Shown here in pieces: positions 1 through 8,362 of a stretch of DNA of 32,142 bases (positions within the stretch are counted from its first letter, which is position 1; each line of letters opens with the position of its first letter). The notes beneath the pieces are model-generated. The model saw nothing but the letters and a program-made list of their open reading frames with translations. It was not told the DNA's origin and did not search any database. A program made the translations under genes and the position numbers. The stretch is taken from assembly GCA_035540955.1 (NCBI GenBank), contig DATLFP010000101.1:1-32142 (forward strand). Reading direction: 5' to 3'. This DNA comes from DATLFP01 sp035540955 (GTDB lineage: Bacteria; Actinomycetota; Acidimicrobiia; Acidimicrobiales; CADCSY01).

Positions 1-135
1 GGTCCTGCGGTCACGCCCTACGTGCTGGACGCGATCGCCGGCGAGACCGATGGGCGGTCGATCGCCGCCAACCTCGCGCTCGCCGAGCAGAACGCCGCGG
101 TCGCGGCGGCCATCGCCGTCGAGCTCGCCGGCTAG
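1..135 (+). CDS. psuG: Pseudouridine-5'-phosphate glycosidase, C-terminal end (partial)
   Basis: Only the last 44 codons are present, open from the first base and ending in TAG. The peptide reads TPYVLDAIAGETDGRSIAAN followed by LALAEQNAAVAAAIAVELAG. This resembles the conserved C-terminus of PsuG-family enzymes, which end in a TPF-L-...-GG-SL-AN-AL--NNA-LAA-IA pattern. The family reversibly cleaves pseudouridine 5'-phosphate to uracil and ribose 5-phosphate in the cytoplasm. The catalytic part lies outside the window, so activity cannot be judged. The stop overlaps the stop of the convergent neighbour through a shared CTAG (132-135). The call rests on family memory of a short segment. Confidence 0.7.
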   Translation, partial: GPAVTPYVLDAIAGETDGRSIAANLALAEQNAAVAAAIAVELAG

Positions 136-1010
136 CGCTCCGGGTCGGTCGTGCGGCGGGCGCCGTAGCCGATCACGGCGCCGACGGCGAGCATCGTGGC
201 GAGGACGAAGGCCCACAGCGGCACGCCGGCATCCACCGGCTCGACCACCGGCCTGGTGGCCGAGGTGGCGAACACCGAGAGCGTGACGTCGTCGCGCTGG
301 GCCTGGTGGAGGGCGAGCTCGCGCCGCACGGCTGCGAGCCGGGCCTCGGCGTCCGTCGCGCTCAGCGTCCCGAGCCCGGCCGCCGCGACCGTCGCCTCCG
401 TCGTGGTGGTGGGCGCCGTGGTCGTCGGTGCCGACGTTGTGGTGGCTTGGGTCGTCGTGGTGGTCTCCCGGGGCGGCTCGGTGGTGGGGACGATCTCGTA
501 CCGGTCGGGATCGGGGATCCAATCGGCCGGAGGACCGTCCGGTCCGCCTCCGCCCGAGGAGGTGACCCAGAGGAGGTTGGGCTCGTAGTACTCGACGGCC
601 ACGGGCTTGACGCCGGGATCCTCGTCGAGGGGCGCCGCTGCCCACGGGTCGTCCTCCAGGCACGCTGCTCGCACGTAGTAGGGGGCCGTGGCCCCGGCGC
701 CGGTGCCGTTGGGCGCCATGAGCGTGACCTCCCAGTCACCCTTGCTGTCGACGTGTCCGAGGACCTCGATGAGGTCGCCGCGCAGTGAGCCCGCCTGCGG
801 GGTGATCCATGCCTCGACGTAGCGATGGACCTGCGGGGCGGACTTCGGCGGGCAGGGACTGATCGACCGGACCCAGATCGGCGTGCCCGAGGCAGCCTCG
901 CGCGGACTCTCCAGCCGCTTGCCCGACGGCGTGACGGACTGGGCGAGCGCGGGGCCGGCGGTCCCGACGACGAGGACGGCGCCCAATGCCAGCGCCAGCA
1001 GGCGCCTCAC
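132..1010 (-). CDS. Secreted, C-terminally anchored Thr-rich protein of unknown function
   Basis: I do not recognise a family. About 292 residues are visible: an N-terminal signal peptide (VRRLLALALG start, hydrophobic core, ALA cleavage-like site), a globular region with four cysteines (about residues 25-180), a Thr/Pro-rich linker (about 175-205), a short charged helix, and a C-terminal hydrophobic segment (LWAFVLATMLAVGAVIGYGA) followed by RR. This is the layout of an exported protein held in the membrane by its tail. I chose the GTG at 1010 because its GTGA overlaps the TGA stop of the upstream gene, which fits translational coupling, and because it starts directly at the signal peptide. 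A GTG at 1022 adds four residues. The coupling suggests that it works with the repeat protein encoded just upstream. Confidence 0.75.
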   Translation of the reverse strand: MRRLLALALGAVLVVGTAGPALAQSVTPSGKRLESPREAASGTPIWVRSISPCPPKSAPQVHRYVEAWITPQAGSLRGDLIEVLGHVDSKGDWEVTLMAPNGTGAGATAPYYVRAACLEDDPWAAAPLDEDPGVKPVAVEYYEPNLLWVTSSGGGGPDGPPADWIPDPDRYEIVPTTEPPRETTTTTQATTTSAPTTTAPTTTTEATVAAAGLGTLSATDAEARLAAVRRELALHQAQRDDVTLSVFATSATRPVVEPVDAGVPLWAFVLATMLAVGAVIGYGARRTTDPER

Positions 1011-2365
1011 TGTCGCACCCACGTGCCACAGCCGTCGGTGACGAAGCCGGCGTCGGAGGGGTCGATCTGCACAACCGGGTTAACGGTGCCGCTGTCGGTC
1101 GCCTTGAGCGACGCGGTGTCGCCGCTGAAGTCGCTCACCCGGGCCCACCGGCAGTCGGACCCACCTGGCGACGCCTGCCACCGCCCGGCGCCCACGTCGA
1201 TGCCCACGACCCACGTCCCGTCCCCGAACGACGCAGTCAGCGAGCGGGTGATCGGGAAGATGTCGTTGACGAACGGGGCGCAGCCGCTGCTGCGGAAGTA
1301 GAAGTCGCCCTCCCGCACCGTGATGACCTCTCGATCGTTGGAGCGCCGGGTGGCGAGCACCACGCCACTCTCGTCGAGCCGCTCCCAGTGGCACAGCCCA
1401 CCAGACCCTGGGGCCCGCTCGGCCCGGTAGGTGCCGGGCACGACGGGACCGTCGGGCGTGACGCGGTAGGTGCCGGAGAACACCCGCACCTGCGGGGGGT
1501 TGCTGGTCGGCAGCGGGGCCAGGTGTCCGGTGGTCACCAGCCAGTAGCCGCGGCCCGACGGGCTGCCAACCACGCCGACGGCGGGCTCGGTGAGGCCGCC
1601 GCCGCCGAGCGAGCCGAGGAACCGAGCGTCACCGAAGGTGAACAGGCCGCCGTCGGCCGCGACGAGCCAGTACCCGGCCCCGGACGGCGTGGCCGCCATG
1701 CCGACGATCGACCGGTTGAGCTGGATGTTGCCGGTCGAGCCGTGGAAGGCCGCGACCCCGAAGGTGAAGATGCCGCCGTCGCGGGCGACGAGCCAGTAGC
1801 CGTTGCCGCCGGGGGCGGCGGCCATGCCGGCGATGGGCTGGTTGAGGCGCATGGCGCCGGTGGAGCCGAAGAACTGGGCGCCTCCGAAGGCGAAGATCCC
1901 GCCGTCCTCCGCCACCATCCAGTAGCCGATGCCGTTCGGCAGCGCGGCGATGCCCACGATCGGCTTGGCGAGACGCAGATGGCCGAGGCCGCCCAGGAAC
2001 GGGGCGGCGCCGAAGGTGTAGATGCTGCCGTTGGCGGTGGCCAGCCAGTACCCGTCGCCGTTGGGCGTGGCGGCGATGCCGATCACCGGGCTCGGCGGCA
2101 TCGCGGGCAGCGAGCCGTGGTGCACGGCGTTGCCGAAGGAGAAGACCCGACCCTCGCGCGAGACCAGCCAGTAGCCGTCGCCCGTCTTCGTGCGGGCCAT
2201 GCCCACGATCGGTTGGTTGAGCCCGGCGTTCCCCGTCGAGCCATGGAACGCCGCGTCGCCGTAGGCGAACACCGAGTGATCGGCGGCGCGGGCGGCAGGC
2301 GCCGGTCCCAACCAGAGCAGGCTCGCGACGAGCGCGAGCGCGACCAGAACACCTCGTCTCCTCAC
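1007..2365 (-). CDS. Secreted propeller-like repeat protein with paired Cys-containing C-terminal modules
   Basis: The roughly 452-residue product starts with a signal peptide (VRRRGVLVALALVASLLWLG, then an ARA site). Six tandem repeats of 41-42 residues follow, each ending in GYW(L/M)(V/A) and carrying a DGG-(I/L)-F-(T/A)-FG core, consistent with a beta-propeller-like extracellular domain. The C-terminal 160 residues hold two related modules (PGTYRAE...CHWERL and VGAGRWQAS...CRWARV), each with a second Cys further on. The start is the GTG at 2365, preceded by GGAG nine bases upstream and giving a compact signal peptide. In-frame starts at 2371, 2395 and 2407 are possible. Repeats of this kind are common in surface proteins of Acidimicrobiia-like actinobacteria (recalled, not searched). 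The ligand is unknown. It is coupled to the anchored protein downstream. Confidence 0.8.
   Translation of the reverse strand: MRRRGVLVALALVASLLWLGPAPAARAADHSVFAYGDAAFHGSTGNAGLNQPIVGMARTKTGDGYWLVSREGRVFSFGNAVHHGSLPAMPPSPVIGIAATPNGDGYWLATANGSIYTFGAAPFLGGLGHLRLAKPIVGIAALPNGIGYWMVAEDGGIFAFGGAQFFGSTGAMRLNQPIAGMAAAPGGNGYWLVARDGGIFTFGVAAFHGSTGNIQLNRSIVGMAATPSGAGYWLVAADGGLFTFGDARFLGSLGGGGLTEPAVGVVGSPSGRGYWLVTTGHLAPLPTSNPPQVRVFSGTYRVTPDGPVVPGTYRAERAPGSGGLCHWERLDESGVVLATRRSNDREVITVREGDFYFRSSGCAPFVNDIFPITRSLTASFGDGTWVVGIDVGAGRWQASPGGSDCRWARVSDFSGDTASLKATDSGTVNPVVQIDPSDAGFVTDGCGTWVRQ
1532..2281 (-). repeat. Six tandem ~126-bp coding repeats (42-residue units)
   Basis: The tryptophans of the six GYW motifs lie at intervals of 41, 42, 42, 42 and 42 residues. 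Units 4 and 5 are the most alike (both read DGGIF-FG---F-GSTG---LN--I-GMAA-P-G-GYWLVA); units 2 and 6 are the most diverged. The regular period in the protein is the evidence; DNA identity between units is only partial. Confidence 0.85.
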
Positions 2366-2408
2366 CGTCACAGTCTCCGCTATCGGCGCGCCCATCGGTC
2401 GGATCAAG

Positions 2409-2460
2409 CGTTCTGTGTCGATCTGCCCGTCGAAAACAACGGGCAGATCGACACAGAACG
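2409..2460 (-). terminator. Perfect 22-bp hairpin, likely terminator without U tract
   Basis: Arms 2409-2430 and 2439-2460 are exact reverse complements (22 of 22) around an 8-base A-rich loop. On the minus strand it begins one base after the stop of the class III aminotransferase and precedes the repeat-protein gene. No run of T follows on the minus strand, so it would be the U-tract-less hairpin type often suggested for actinobacteria. Confidence 0.65.
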
Positions 2461-2461
2461 G

Positions 2462-3682
2462 TCAGGGGAGGCCGGTGACGGCATCGTGGAGGGCTTCGAC
2501 ACACCGGTCGAGGTCGTCGTCGCCGATCACGAGCGGGGGGCAGAAGGCGATGGCCGAGGTCCCGAGGAAGCGGGCGATCACGCCCCGCCGCATCATCTCG
2601 TCGCGGACCTCGACGGCGCGGTCGTCGGCCAGCACCCCGGCCCACATCCCGCGGTCACCGCGGACCGAGGCGAGCACGCCGTCGTCGACGAGGGCCCCCA
2701 GGCCCGCCCCGAGGCGCTCGCCGATCGCGACGGCGCGGGCGGCCAGCTCCTCGCGGCGGAGGATGTCGATCACGGCGAGCGCGGCAACGCACGCGGCCGG
2801 GTGGCCGCTGTAGGTGTGCCCGTGGCGGAGCACGAAGGACGGGTCCTCCTCGAGGGGCCCGGTGACCGACGGCGCCAGGATCACGCCGCCGAGCGGCTGG
2901 TAGCCGGACGTGACGCCCTTGGCGAAGGTCACGAGGTCGGGCCGGATGTCGAAGCGCTCGGCGCCCCACCACGATCCCAGCCGGCCGAAACCGGTGATGA
3001 CCTCGTCGAGGATGAGGTAGGCCCCGTGATCATCGCAGAGCCGGCGCAGGCCCTCGAGGTAGCCGGGCGCCGGCGGGTACACGCCCCCGGCCCCGATCAC
3101 CGGTTCCGCGATCACCGCTGCCACCCGCTCGCCGCGGTCGGCGAACAGCCGAGCGGCGTCCTCGATGTCGCCGTGGTCGACCTGCTCGACGTCGCCGACG
3201 CCGGGACCGAAGCCCTCCTTGTTGAGCGGCAGGCCTTGCACCGTCATCCCGCCGTAGGTCACGCCGTGGTAGCCGTGGTTGCGGCTCACGACCAGGGTGC
3301 GCTCCGGGTGGCCGGCCCGGACCTGGGCCATGCGGGCCAGCTTCATGGCGCTGTCGACCGCCTCGGAGCCCGACGAGGTCAGGAACACCCGCGCCCCGGC
3401 CATCGGCGCCAGCGCCGCCAGCGTCCGGCACAGCTCGTCGGCGGGCTCGTTGGTGAAGCGCTCGAAGGCGTGGAAGGCCGCGAGTGTGCCCAGCTGGCGG
3501 GCGACGGCGTCGGCGATCTCGGTACGACCGTGCCCCACGCCGCAGAACCACAGGCTGGCAAGAGCATCGACGTAGCGGTTGCCCTGGGCGTCCCACACCA
3601 CCGCACCCTCGCCCCGCACGATCGAGGTGAACTCGGTCTGGCTCGGACGGGCGAACGGGTGCAGGAAGGCGGGAACGGCCAC
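2462..3682 (-). CDS. Class III PLP-dependent aminotransferase
   Basis: The 406-residue protein has the full fold-type I class III set: a substrate-loop region (LASLWFCGVGHG, residues 42-53), the cofactor phosphate motif SSGSEAVDSAMK (103-114), a HGYHG motif (136-140), the pyridine-binding Asp in LILDEVITGFGR (D226), and the Schiff-base lysine in TFAKGVTSGYQP (K255). Length matches the omega-amino-acid:pyruvate transaminase group. The amino donor cannot be told from sequence; beta-alanine, putrescine-type amines, taurine or 4-aminobutyrate are all possible. The GTG start is supported by TAGCGT six bases upstream. It diverges from gltB with 147 bp between, and a strong hairpin follows the stop, so it is probably monocistronic. 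Confidence 0.88.
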   Translation of the reverse strand: MAVPAFLHPFARPSQTEFTSIVRGEGAVVWDAQGNRYVDALASLWFCGVGHGRTEIADAVARQLGTLAAFHAFERFTNEPADELCRTLAALAPMAGARVFLTSSGSEAVDSAMKLARMAQVRAGHPERTLVVSRNHGYHGVTYGGMTVQGLPLNKEGFGPGVGDVEQVDHGDIEDAARLFADRGERVAAVIAEPVIGAGGVYPPAPGYLEGLRRLCDDHGAYLILDEVITGFGRLGSWWGAERFDIRPDLVTFAKGVTSGYQPLGGVILAPSVTGPLEEDPSFVLRHGHTYSGHPAACVAALAVIDILRREELAARAVAIGERLGAGLGALVDDGVLASVRGDRGMWAGVLADDRAVEVRDEMMRRGVIARFLGTSAIAFCPPLVIGDDDLDRCVEALHDAVTGLP

Positions 3683-3688
3683 CGGTGA

Positions 3689-3694
3689 ACGCTA
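3689..3694 (-). promoter_or_regulatory. -10 element TAGCGT, leaderless type, class III aminotransferase
   Basis: On the minus strand TAGCGT is followed by six bases and then the GTG at 3682. The spacing puts the transcript start at or next to the start codon. No clear -35 is visible. Confidence 0.6.
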
Positions 3695-3744
3695 CGCCTC
3701 TCCCGAACGCTTGAAGCGGTGCCGTGCTCGGGCGGGTCCTCGCC

Positions 3745-3750
3745 TACACT
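3745..3750 (+). promoter_or_regulatory. gltB: Possible -10 element TACACT for gltB
   Basis: TACACT lies 79 bases before the gltB ATG. There is no good -35 at 16-18 bp; TTGAAG at 3711 is 28 bp away. If used, the mRNA would have a leader of roughly 70 nt ending in the Shine-Dalgarno GAGGA (3817-3821), eight bases before the ATG. gltB is therefore SD-led, unlike most first genes here. Confidence 0.3.
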
Positions 3751-3829
3751 CGCGGGAGCCTTTCCGGGCCAGCGTTGTCCCGGGCCTGGCGAACCCAACC
3801 CGTTCGACAGACCTGTGAGGACGACACGC

Positions 3830-6800
3830 ATGCCCGACCTGCCGCGCCGGCAAGGCCTTTACGACCCCCGCTTCGAGCACGACGCGTGCGGCGTCGCCTT
3901 CGTGGTCGACATGAAGGGCCGCGTCAGCCACGACATCGTCGAGAAGGGCCTGCGGGCTCTGTGCAACCTCGACCACCGCGGCGCGGCCGGCGCCGAACCC
4001 ACCACCGGTGACGGTGCCGGGATCCTCATCCAGGTCCCCGATCGCTTCTTCCGCTCGATCGTCGACGCCGACCTGCCGCCGCCCGGCGGCTACGCGACCG
4101 GCATGGTCTTCCTCCCCGCCGACGACTCCGCCGCCGGCGCCGCGGCGGCCGCCATGGAGAAGATCGTCGAGGACGAGGGCTTCACCGTCCTCGCGTGGCG
4201 GGACGTCCCCACCGACGACCACGACCTCGGCGCCACCGCCCGGGCCGCCCAGCCGTCGTTCCGCCAGCTCTTCGTCGCCGCCACCGGCATCTCCGGGATG
4301 GACCTCGAGCGGCGGGCCTTCGTGCTGCGCAAGCGCCTCGAGCACGAGGTGCCCGAGGTCTACCTGCCGTCGCTGTCGGGACGGACCTTCGTCTACAAGG
4401 GGATGCTCACCACCGCGCAGCTGTCGGGCTTCTTCCCCGACCTGGCCGACGAGCGGGTCGAGAGCGCGCTGGCGCTCGCCCACTCCCGGTTCTCGACCAA
4501 CACGTTCCCCTCGTGGCCCCTCGCCCACCCGTACCGCTACATCGCCCACAACGGCGAGATCAACACCGTGCAGGGCAACCGCAACTGGATGCGGGCCCGC
4601 GAGGCGCTGCTCGCGAGCAGCGACCTCCCCGGCCTCGAGCGGGCCTACCCCATCTGCACCCCCGGCGCGTCGGACACCGCGTCGTTCGACGAGGTCCTCG
4701 AGCTCCTCCATCTCGGCGGTCGCTCGCTCCCCCACGCCGTGCTGATGATGATCCCCGAGCCGTGGGAGAACCACGAGACGATGCCCGCCGACAAGCGGGC
4801 GTTCTACCGCTACCACGCGTCGCTGATGGAGCCGTGGGACGGTCCGGCGTCGATCGCGTTCACCGACGGCACGGTCATCGGCGCCGTGCTCGATCGCAAC
4901 GGCCTGCGGCCGTCGCGGTTCTGGGTGACCGACGACGACCTCGTCGTGATGGGCAGCGAGGTCGGTGTGCTCGACATCCCCCAGTCGAAGGTCGTGCGCA
5001 AGGGTCGCCTGCAGCCGGGGCGGATGTTCCTCGTCGACACGGAGAAGGGCCGGATCGTCGAGGACGACGAGATCAAGGCCGAGCTCGCCGCCGCCCAGCC
5101 CTACGACGACTGGCTGCACGCGGGCCTCGTCCACCTGGAGGACCTCCCGCCCCGGTTCAGCCTCACCCCACAGCACGCCACGGTCGTGAAGCACCAGCGG
5201 GTGTTCGGCTACACGAACGAGGAGCTCCGCATCCTCGTGGCCCCCATGGCCCGCACCGGGGCCGAGGGCATCGGGTCGATGGGCACCGACACCCCAGTGG
5301 CCGTGCTGTCGGAGCGGCCCCGCACCCTCTACGACTACTTCCAGCAGCTGTTCGCGCAGGTCACGAACCCGCCGCTCGACGCGATCCGCGAGGAGCTCGT
5401 CACCTCGATGGCCTCGACGATCGGGCCCGAGGGGAACCTGCTCGACCCCACGCCGGCGTCGTGCCGGCAGATCGTCCTGCCCCACTCGATCATCGACAAC
5501 GACGATCTGGCCAAGCTGCTCTACATCAACGACGACCACGACATGCCGGGGTTCAAGCCGTTCGCCATCGACGGGCTATTCCCGGTGGCCGAAGGCGGCG
5601 AGGGGCTGCGGCGTGCCCTCGACGAGGTGCGGTCCAAGGTCAGCGACGCAATCGCCGCTGGCGCCAAGCTCATCATCCTCAGCGACCGCCACTCGAACGA
5701 GGAGATGGCGCCGATCCCCGCCCTGCTCCTCACCTCGGCCGTGCACCACCACCTCATCCGCGAGAAGTCGCGCACTCGGGTCGGCCTCGTCGTCGAGACC
5801 GGCGAAGCCCGCGAGGTGCACCACATGGCACTGCTGCTCGGCTACGGCGCCGGTGCCATCAACCCGTACCTCGCCTTCGAGTCGATCGACGACATGATCG
5901 CCCACGGCGTCATCCAGGGCCTCACGCCGAGGAAGGCGCATCGGAACTACATCAAGGCGTGCGAGAAGGGCGTGCTGAAGGTGATGTCCAAGATGGGCAT
6001 CTCCACGGTGGCGTCCTACACCGGCGCCCAGGTGTTCGAGGCCATCGGGCTCAGCCAGGAGCTCGTCGACGAGTACTTCACGGGGACCGTGTCCCGACTG
6101 GGAGGGATCGGGCTCGACGTGATCGCTGCCGAGGTCGCCTCCCGCCACCGGTTCGCGTGGCTCGACCGGCCCGAGGAGCGGGCCCACCGCGATCTCGAGG
6201 TCGGCGGCGAGTACCAGTGGCGACGCGAGGGCGAGATCCACCTCTTCAACCCCGACACCGTGTTCCGCCTGCAGCACGCGACCCGCACCAAGCGCTACGA
6301 GATCTTCAAGGAGTACACGCAGATGGTCGACTCCCAGTCGACCAAGCTGGCCACGCTGCGCGGCCTGTTCAAGCTGCGGCCTACCCGTGAGCCGATCCCC
6401 ATCGAGGAGGTCGAGCCCGCGAGCGAGATCGTCAAGCGGTTCTCGACCGGTGCCATGTCGTACGGCTCCATCTCCCAGGAGGCGCACCAGACGCTGGCGA
6501 TCGCGATGAACCGGCTGGGCGCGAAGTCGAACACGGGCGAGGGCGGCGAGGACGCGGACCGGTTCGTGGCCGACGCCAACGGCGACCTCCGGCGCAGCGC
6601 CATCAAGCAGGTGGCGTCGGGCCGGTTCGGGGTCACCAGCGAGTACCTCACCAACGCCGACGACCTGCAGATCAAGATGGCGCAGGGCGCAAAGCCCGGC
6701 GAGGGGGGCCAGCTGCCGGGCAGCAAGGTCTACCCGTGGATCGCCCGGACCCGGCACTCCACGCCCGGGGTCGGCCTGATCTCCCCCCCGCCCCATCACG

Positions 6801-8362
6801 ACATCTACTCCATCGAGGACCTGGCCCAGCTCATCCACGACCTCAAGAACGCGAACCCGCGCGCCCGCGTCCACGTGAAGCTCGTCTCCGAGGTGGGGGT
6901 CGGGACCGTCGCCGCCGGCGTCTCGAAGGCCCATGCCGACGTCGTGCTCATCAGCGGCCATGACGGAGGCACCGGCGCCGCGCCGCTGACGTCGATCAAG
7001 CATGCCGGCACGCCCTGGGAGCTCGGGCTCGCCGAGACCCAGCAGACGCTGCTCCTCAACGGTCTCCGCGATCGGATCGTCGTGCAGGTCGACGGCCAGA
7101 TGAAGACCGGCCGCGACGTCGTCATCGGGGCGCTGCTCGGCGCCGAGGAGTTCGGCTTCGCCACCGCTCCGCTCGTCGTGAGCGGTTGCATCATGATGCG
7201 GGTCTGCCACCTCGACACGTGTCCGGTCGGCATCGCGACCCAGAACCCCGAGCTGCGCAAGAAGTTCGCCGGCAAGCCCGAGTTCGTCGTGACCTTCTTC
7301 GAGTACATCGCCGAGGAGGTGCGCGAGATCCTCGCCTCCCTCGGGTTCCGGACGCTCGAGGAGGCGGTCGGTCACGTGGAGGCGCTCGACATCGCCGACG
7401 CCCTCGACCACTGGAAGGCGTCGGGCCTCGACCTGACACCCATCCTGCACCAGCCCGAGAACGCCTACGGCCAGACGTTCCACCAGTCGGTGCCGCAGGA
7501 CCACGGTCTCGACCTGGCCCTCGACCAGACCCTTCTCCAGCTGTGCGAGGGCGCGCTCGAGGACGCCAGCCCGGTGCATCTCGAGCTCCCGATCCGCAAC
7601 GTGAACCGCACGGTGGGCACGATGCTCGGTCACGAGGTGACCAAGCGCTACGGCGGCGAGGGGCTGCCCCCGGACACGATCCGCATCGACTTCACGGGTT
7701 CCGCGGGCCAGAGCTTCGGCGCGTTCGTCCCCCGAGGCATCACCTTGCGCCTCGAGGGCGACGCCAACGACTACTTCGGCAAGGGCCTGTCGGGCGGACG
7801 CCTTGTGTTGTCGCCTCCCGCCGACCGCCATCCGCAGCTCGTTCCCGAGCAGAACATCATCGCCGGCAACGTGATCCTCTATGGCGCCACCGCCGGCGAG
7901 GTGTTCATCCGCGGCCTCGTCGGGGAGCGCTTCTGCGTGCGCAACTCGGGGGCCGTCGCGGTCGTGGAAGGCGTCGGCGACCACGCGTGCGAGTACATGA
8001 CCGGCGGTCGCGTCGTGGTGCTGGGGCCGACCGGGCGGAACTTCGGCGCCGGCATGTCGGGCGGCATCGCCTACGTGTACGACCCGACCAGCTCCTTCGC
8101 CGCCAACCTCAACCGCGACATGGTCGATCTCGACCCGCTCGACGACGAGGACACCGAGCTGCTCCGCGACGTCGTGCGCCGGCACGAGCTGGAGACGGGG
8201 TCGACGGTTGCGGCCCGGATCCTGGAGCGATGGCACGACAACGTGCGCCACTTCCAGAAGGTGATGCCGGAGGACTACAAGCGCGTGCTGGGTGCGGCCC
8301 GGCGCGCCGAGGAGCAGGGGATCTCGGTGGACGAGGCAGTGATGGCGGCGGCGCATGGCTGA
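3830..8362 (+). CDS. gltB: Glutamate synthase (NADPH-type), large subunit
   Basis: GltB makes two glutamates from glutamine and 2-oxoglutarate, with GltD supplying electrons. The product is 1510 residues, normal for bacterial GltB. It starts with a 19-residue propeptide; Cys20 in DACGVAFVVD is the expected N-terminal nucleophile of the mature glutaminase domain. The class II amidotransferase domain contains the HNGEINT motif. The FMN/synthase domain contains KSNTGEGGED and the glycine-rich SGHDGGTGAAPL, and the 3Fe-4S cysteines are C1120, C1126 and C1131 (C-x5-C-x4-C). The C-terminal GXGXG beta-helix is present (for example GRVVVLGPTGRNFGAGMSGG). The ATG at 3830 follows GAGGA by eight bases and fits the short propeptide; an upstream in-frame ATG at 3719 would spoil it. 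gltD follows with an 8-base overlap. Confidence 0.97.
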   Translation: MPDLPRRQGLYDPRFEHDACGVAFVVDMKGRVSHDIVEKGLRALCNLDHRGAAGAEPTTGDGAGILIQVPDRFFRSIVDADLPPPGGYATGMVFLPADDSAAGAAAAAMEKIVEDEGFTVLAWRDVPTDDHDLGATARAAQPSFRQLFVAATGISGMDLERRAFVLRKRLEHEVPEVYLPSLSGRTFVYKGMLTTAQLSGFFPDLADERVESALALAHSRFSTNTFPSWPLAHPYRYIAHNGEINTVQGNRNWMRAREALLASSDLPGLERAYPICTPGASDTASFDEVLELLHLGGRSLPHAVLMMIPEPWENHETMPADKRAFYRYHASLMEPWDGPASIAFTDGTVIGAVLDRNGLRPSRFWVTDDDLVVMGSEVGVLDIPQSKVVRKGRLQPGRMFLVDTEKGRIVEDDEIKAELAAAQPYDDWLHAGLVHLEDLPPRFSLTPQHATVVKHQRVFGYTNEELRILVAPMARTGAEGIGSMGTDTPVAVLSERPRTLYDYFQQLFAQVTNPPLDAIREELVTSMASTIGPEGNLLDPTPASCRQIVLPHSIIDNDDLAKLLYINDDHDMPGFKPFAIDGLFPVAEGGEGLRRALDEVRSKVSDAIAAGAKLIILSDRHSNEEMAPIPALLLTSAVHHHLIREKSRTRVGLVVETGEAREVHHMALLLGYGAGAINPYLAFESIDDMIAHGVIQGLTPRKAHRNYIKACEKGVLKVMSKMGISTVASYTGAQVFEAIGLSQELVDEYFTGTVSRLGGIGLDVIAAEVASRHRFAWLDRPEERAHRDLEVGGEYQWRREGEIHLFNPDTVFRLQHATRTKRYEIFKEYTQMVDSQSTKLATLRGLFKLRPTREPIPIEEVEPASEIVKRFSTGAMSYGSISQEAHQTLAIAMNRLGAKSNTGEGGEDADRFVADANGDLRRSAIKQVASGRFGVTSEYLTNADDLQIKMAQGAKPGEGGQLPGSKVYPWIARTRHSTPGVGLISPPPHHDIYSIEDLAQLIHDLKNANPRARVHVKLVSEVGVGTVAAGVSKAHADVVLISGHDGGTGAAPLTSIKHAGTPWELGLAETQQTLLLNGLRDRIVVQVDGQMKTGRDVVIGALLGAEEFGFATAPLVVSGCIMMRVCHLDTCPVGIATQNPELRKKFAGKPEFVVTFFEYIAEEVREILASLGFRTLEEAVGHVEALDIADALDHWKASGLDLTPILHQPENAYGQTFHQSVPQDHGLDLALDQTLLQLCEGALEDASPVHLELPIRNVNRTVGTMLGHEVTKRYGGEGLPPDTIRIDFTGSAGQSFGAFVPRGITLRLEGDANDYFGKGLSGGRLVLSPPADRHPQLVPEQNIIAGNVILYGATAGEVFIRGLVGERFCVRNSGAVAVVEGVGDHACEYMTGGRVVVLGPTGRNFGAGMSGGIAYVYDPTSSFAANLNRDMVDLDPLDDEDTELLRDVVRRHELETGSTVAARILERWHDNVRHFQKVMPEDYKRVLGAARRAEEQGISVDEAVMAAAHG

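Noticed and set aside
986..3688. A 900-codon plus-strand open frame antisense to the repeat protein and class III aminotransferase
   Set aside because: Low-complexity translation; the minus-strand genes have clear family motifs and signal peptides.
3711..3716. TTGAAG as -35 of gltB
   Set aside because: It is 28 bp from TACACT, too far for a sigma-70-type promoter.
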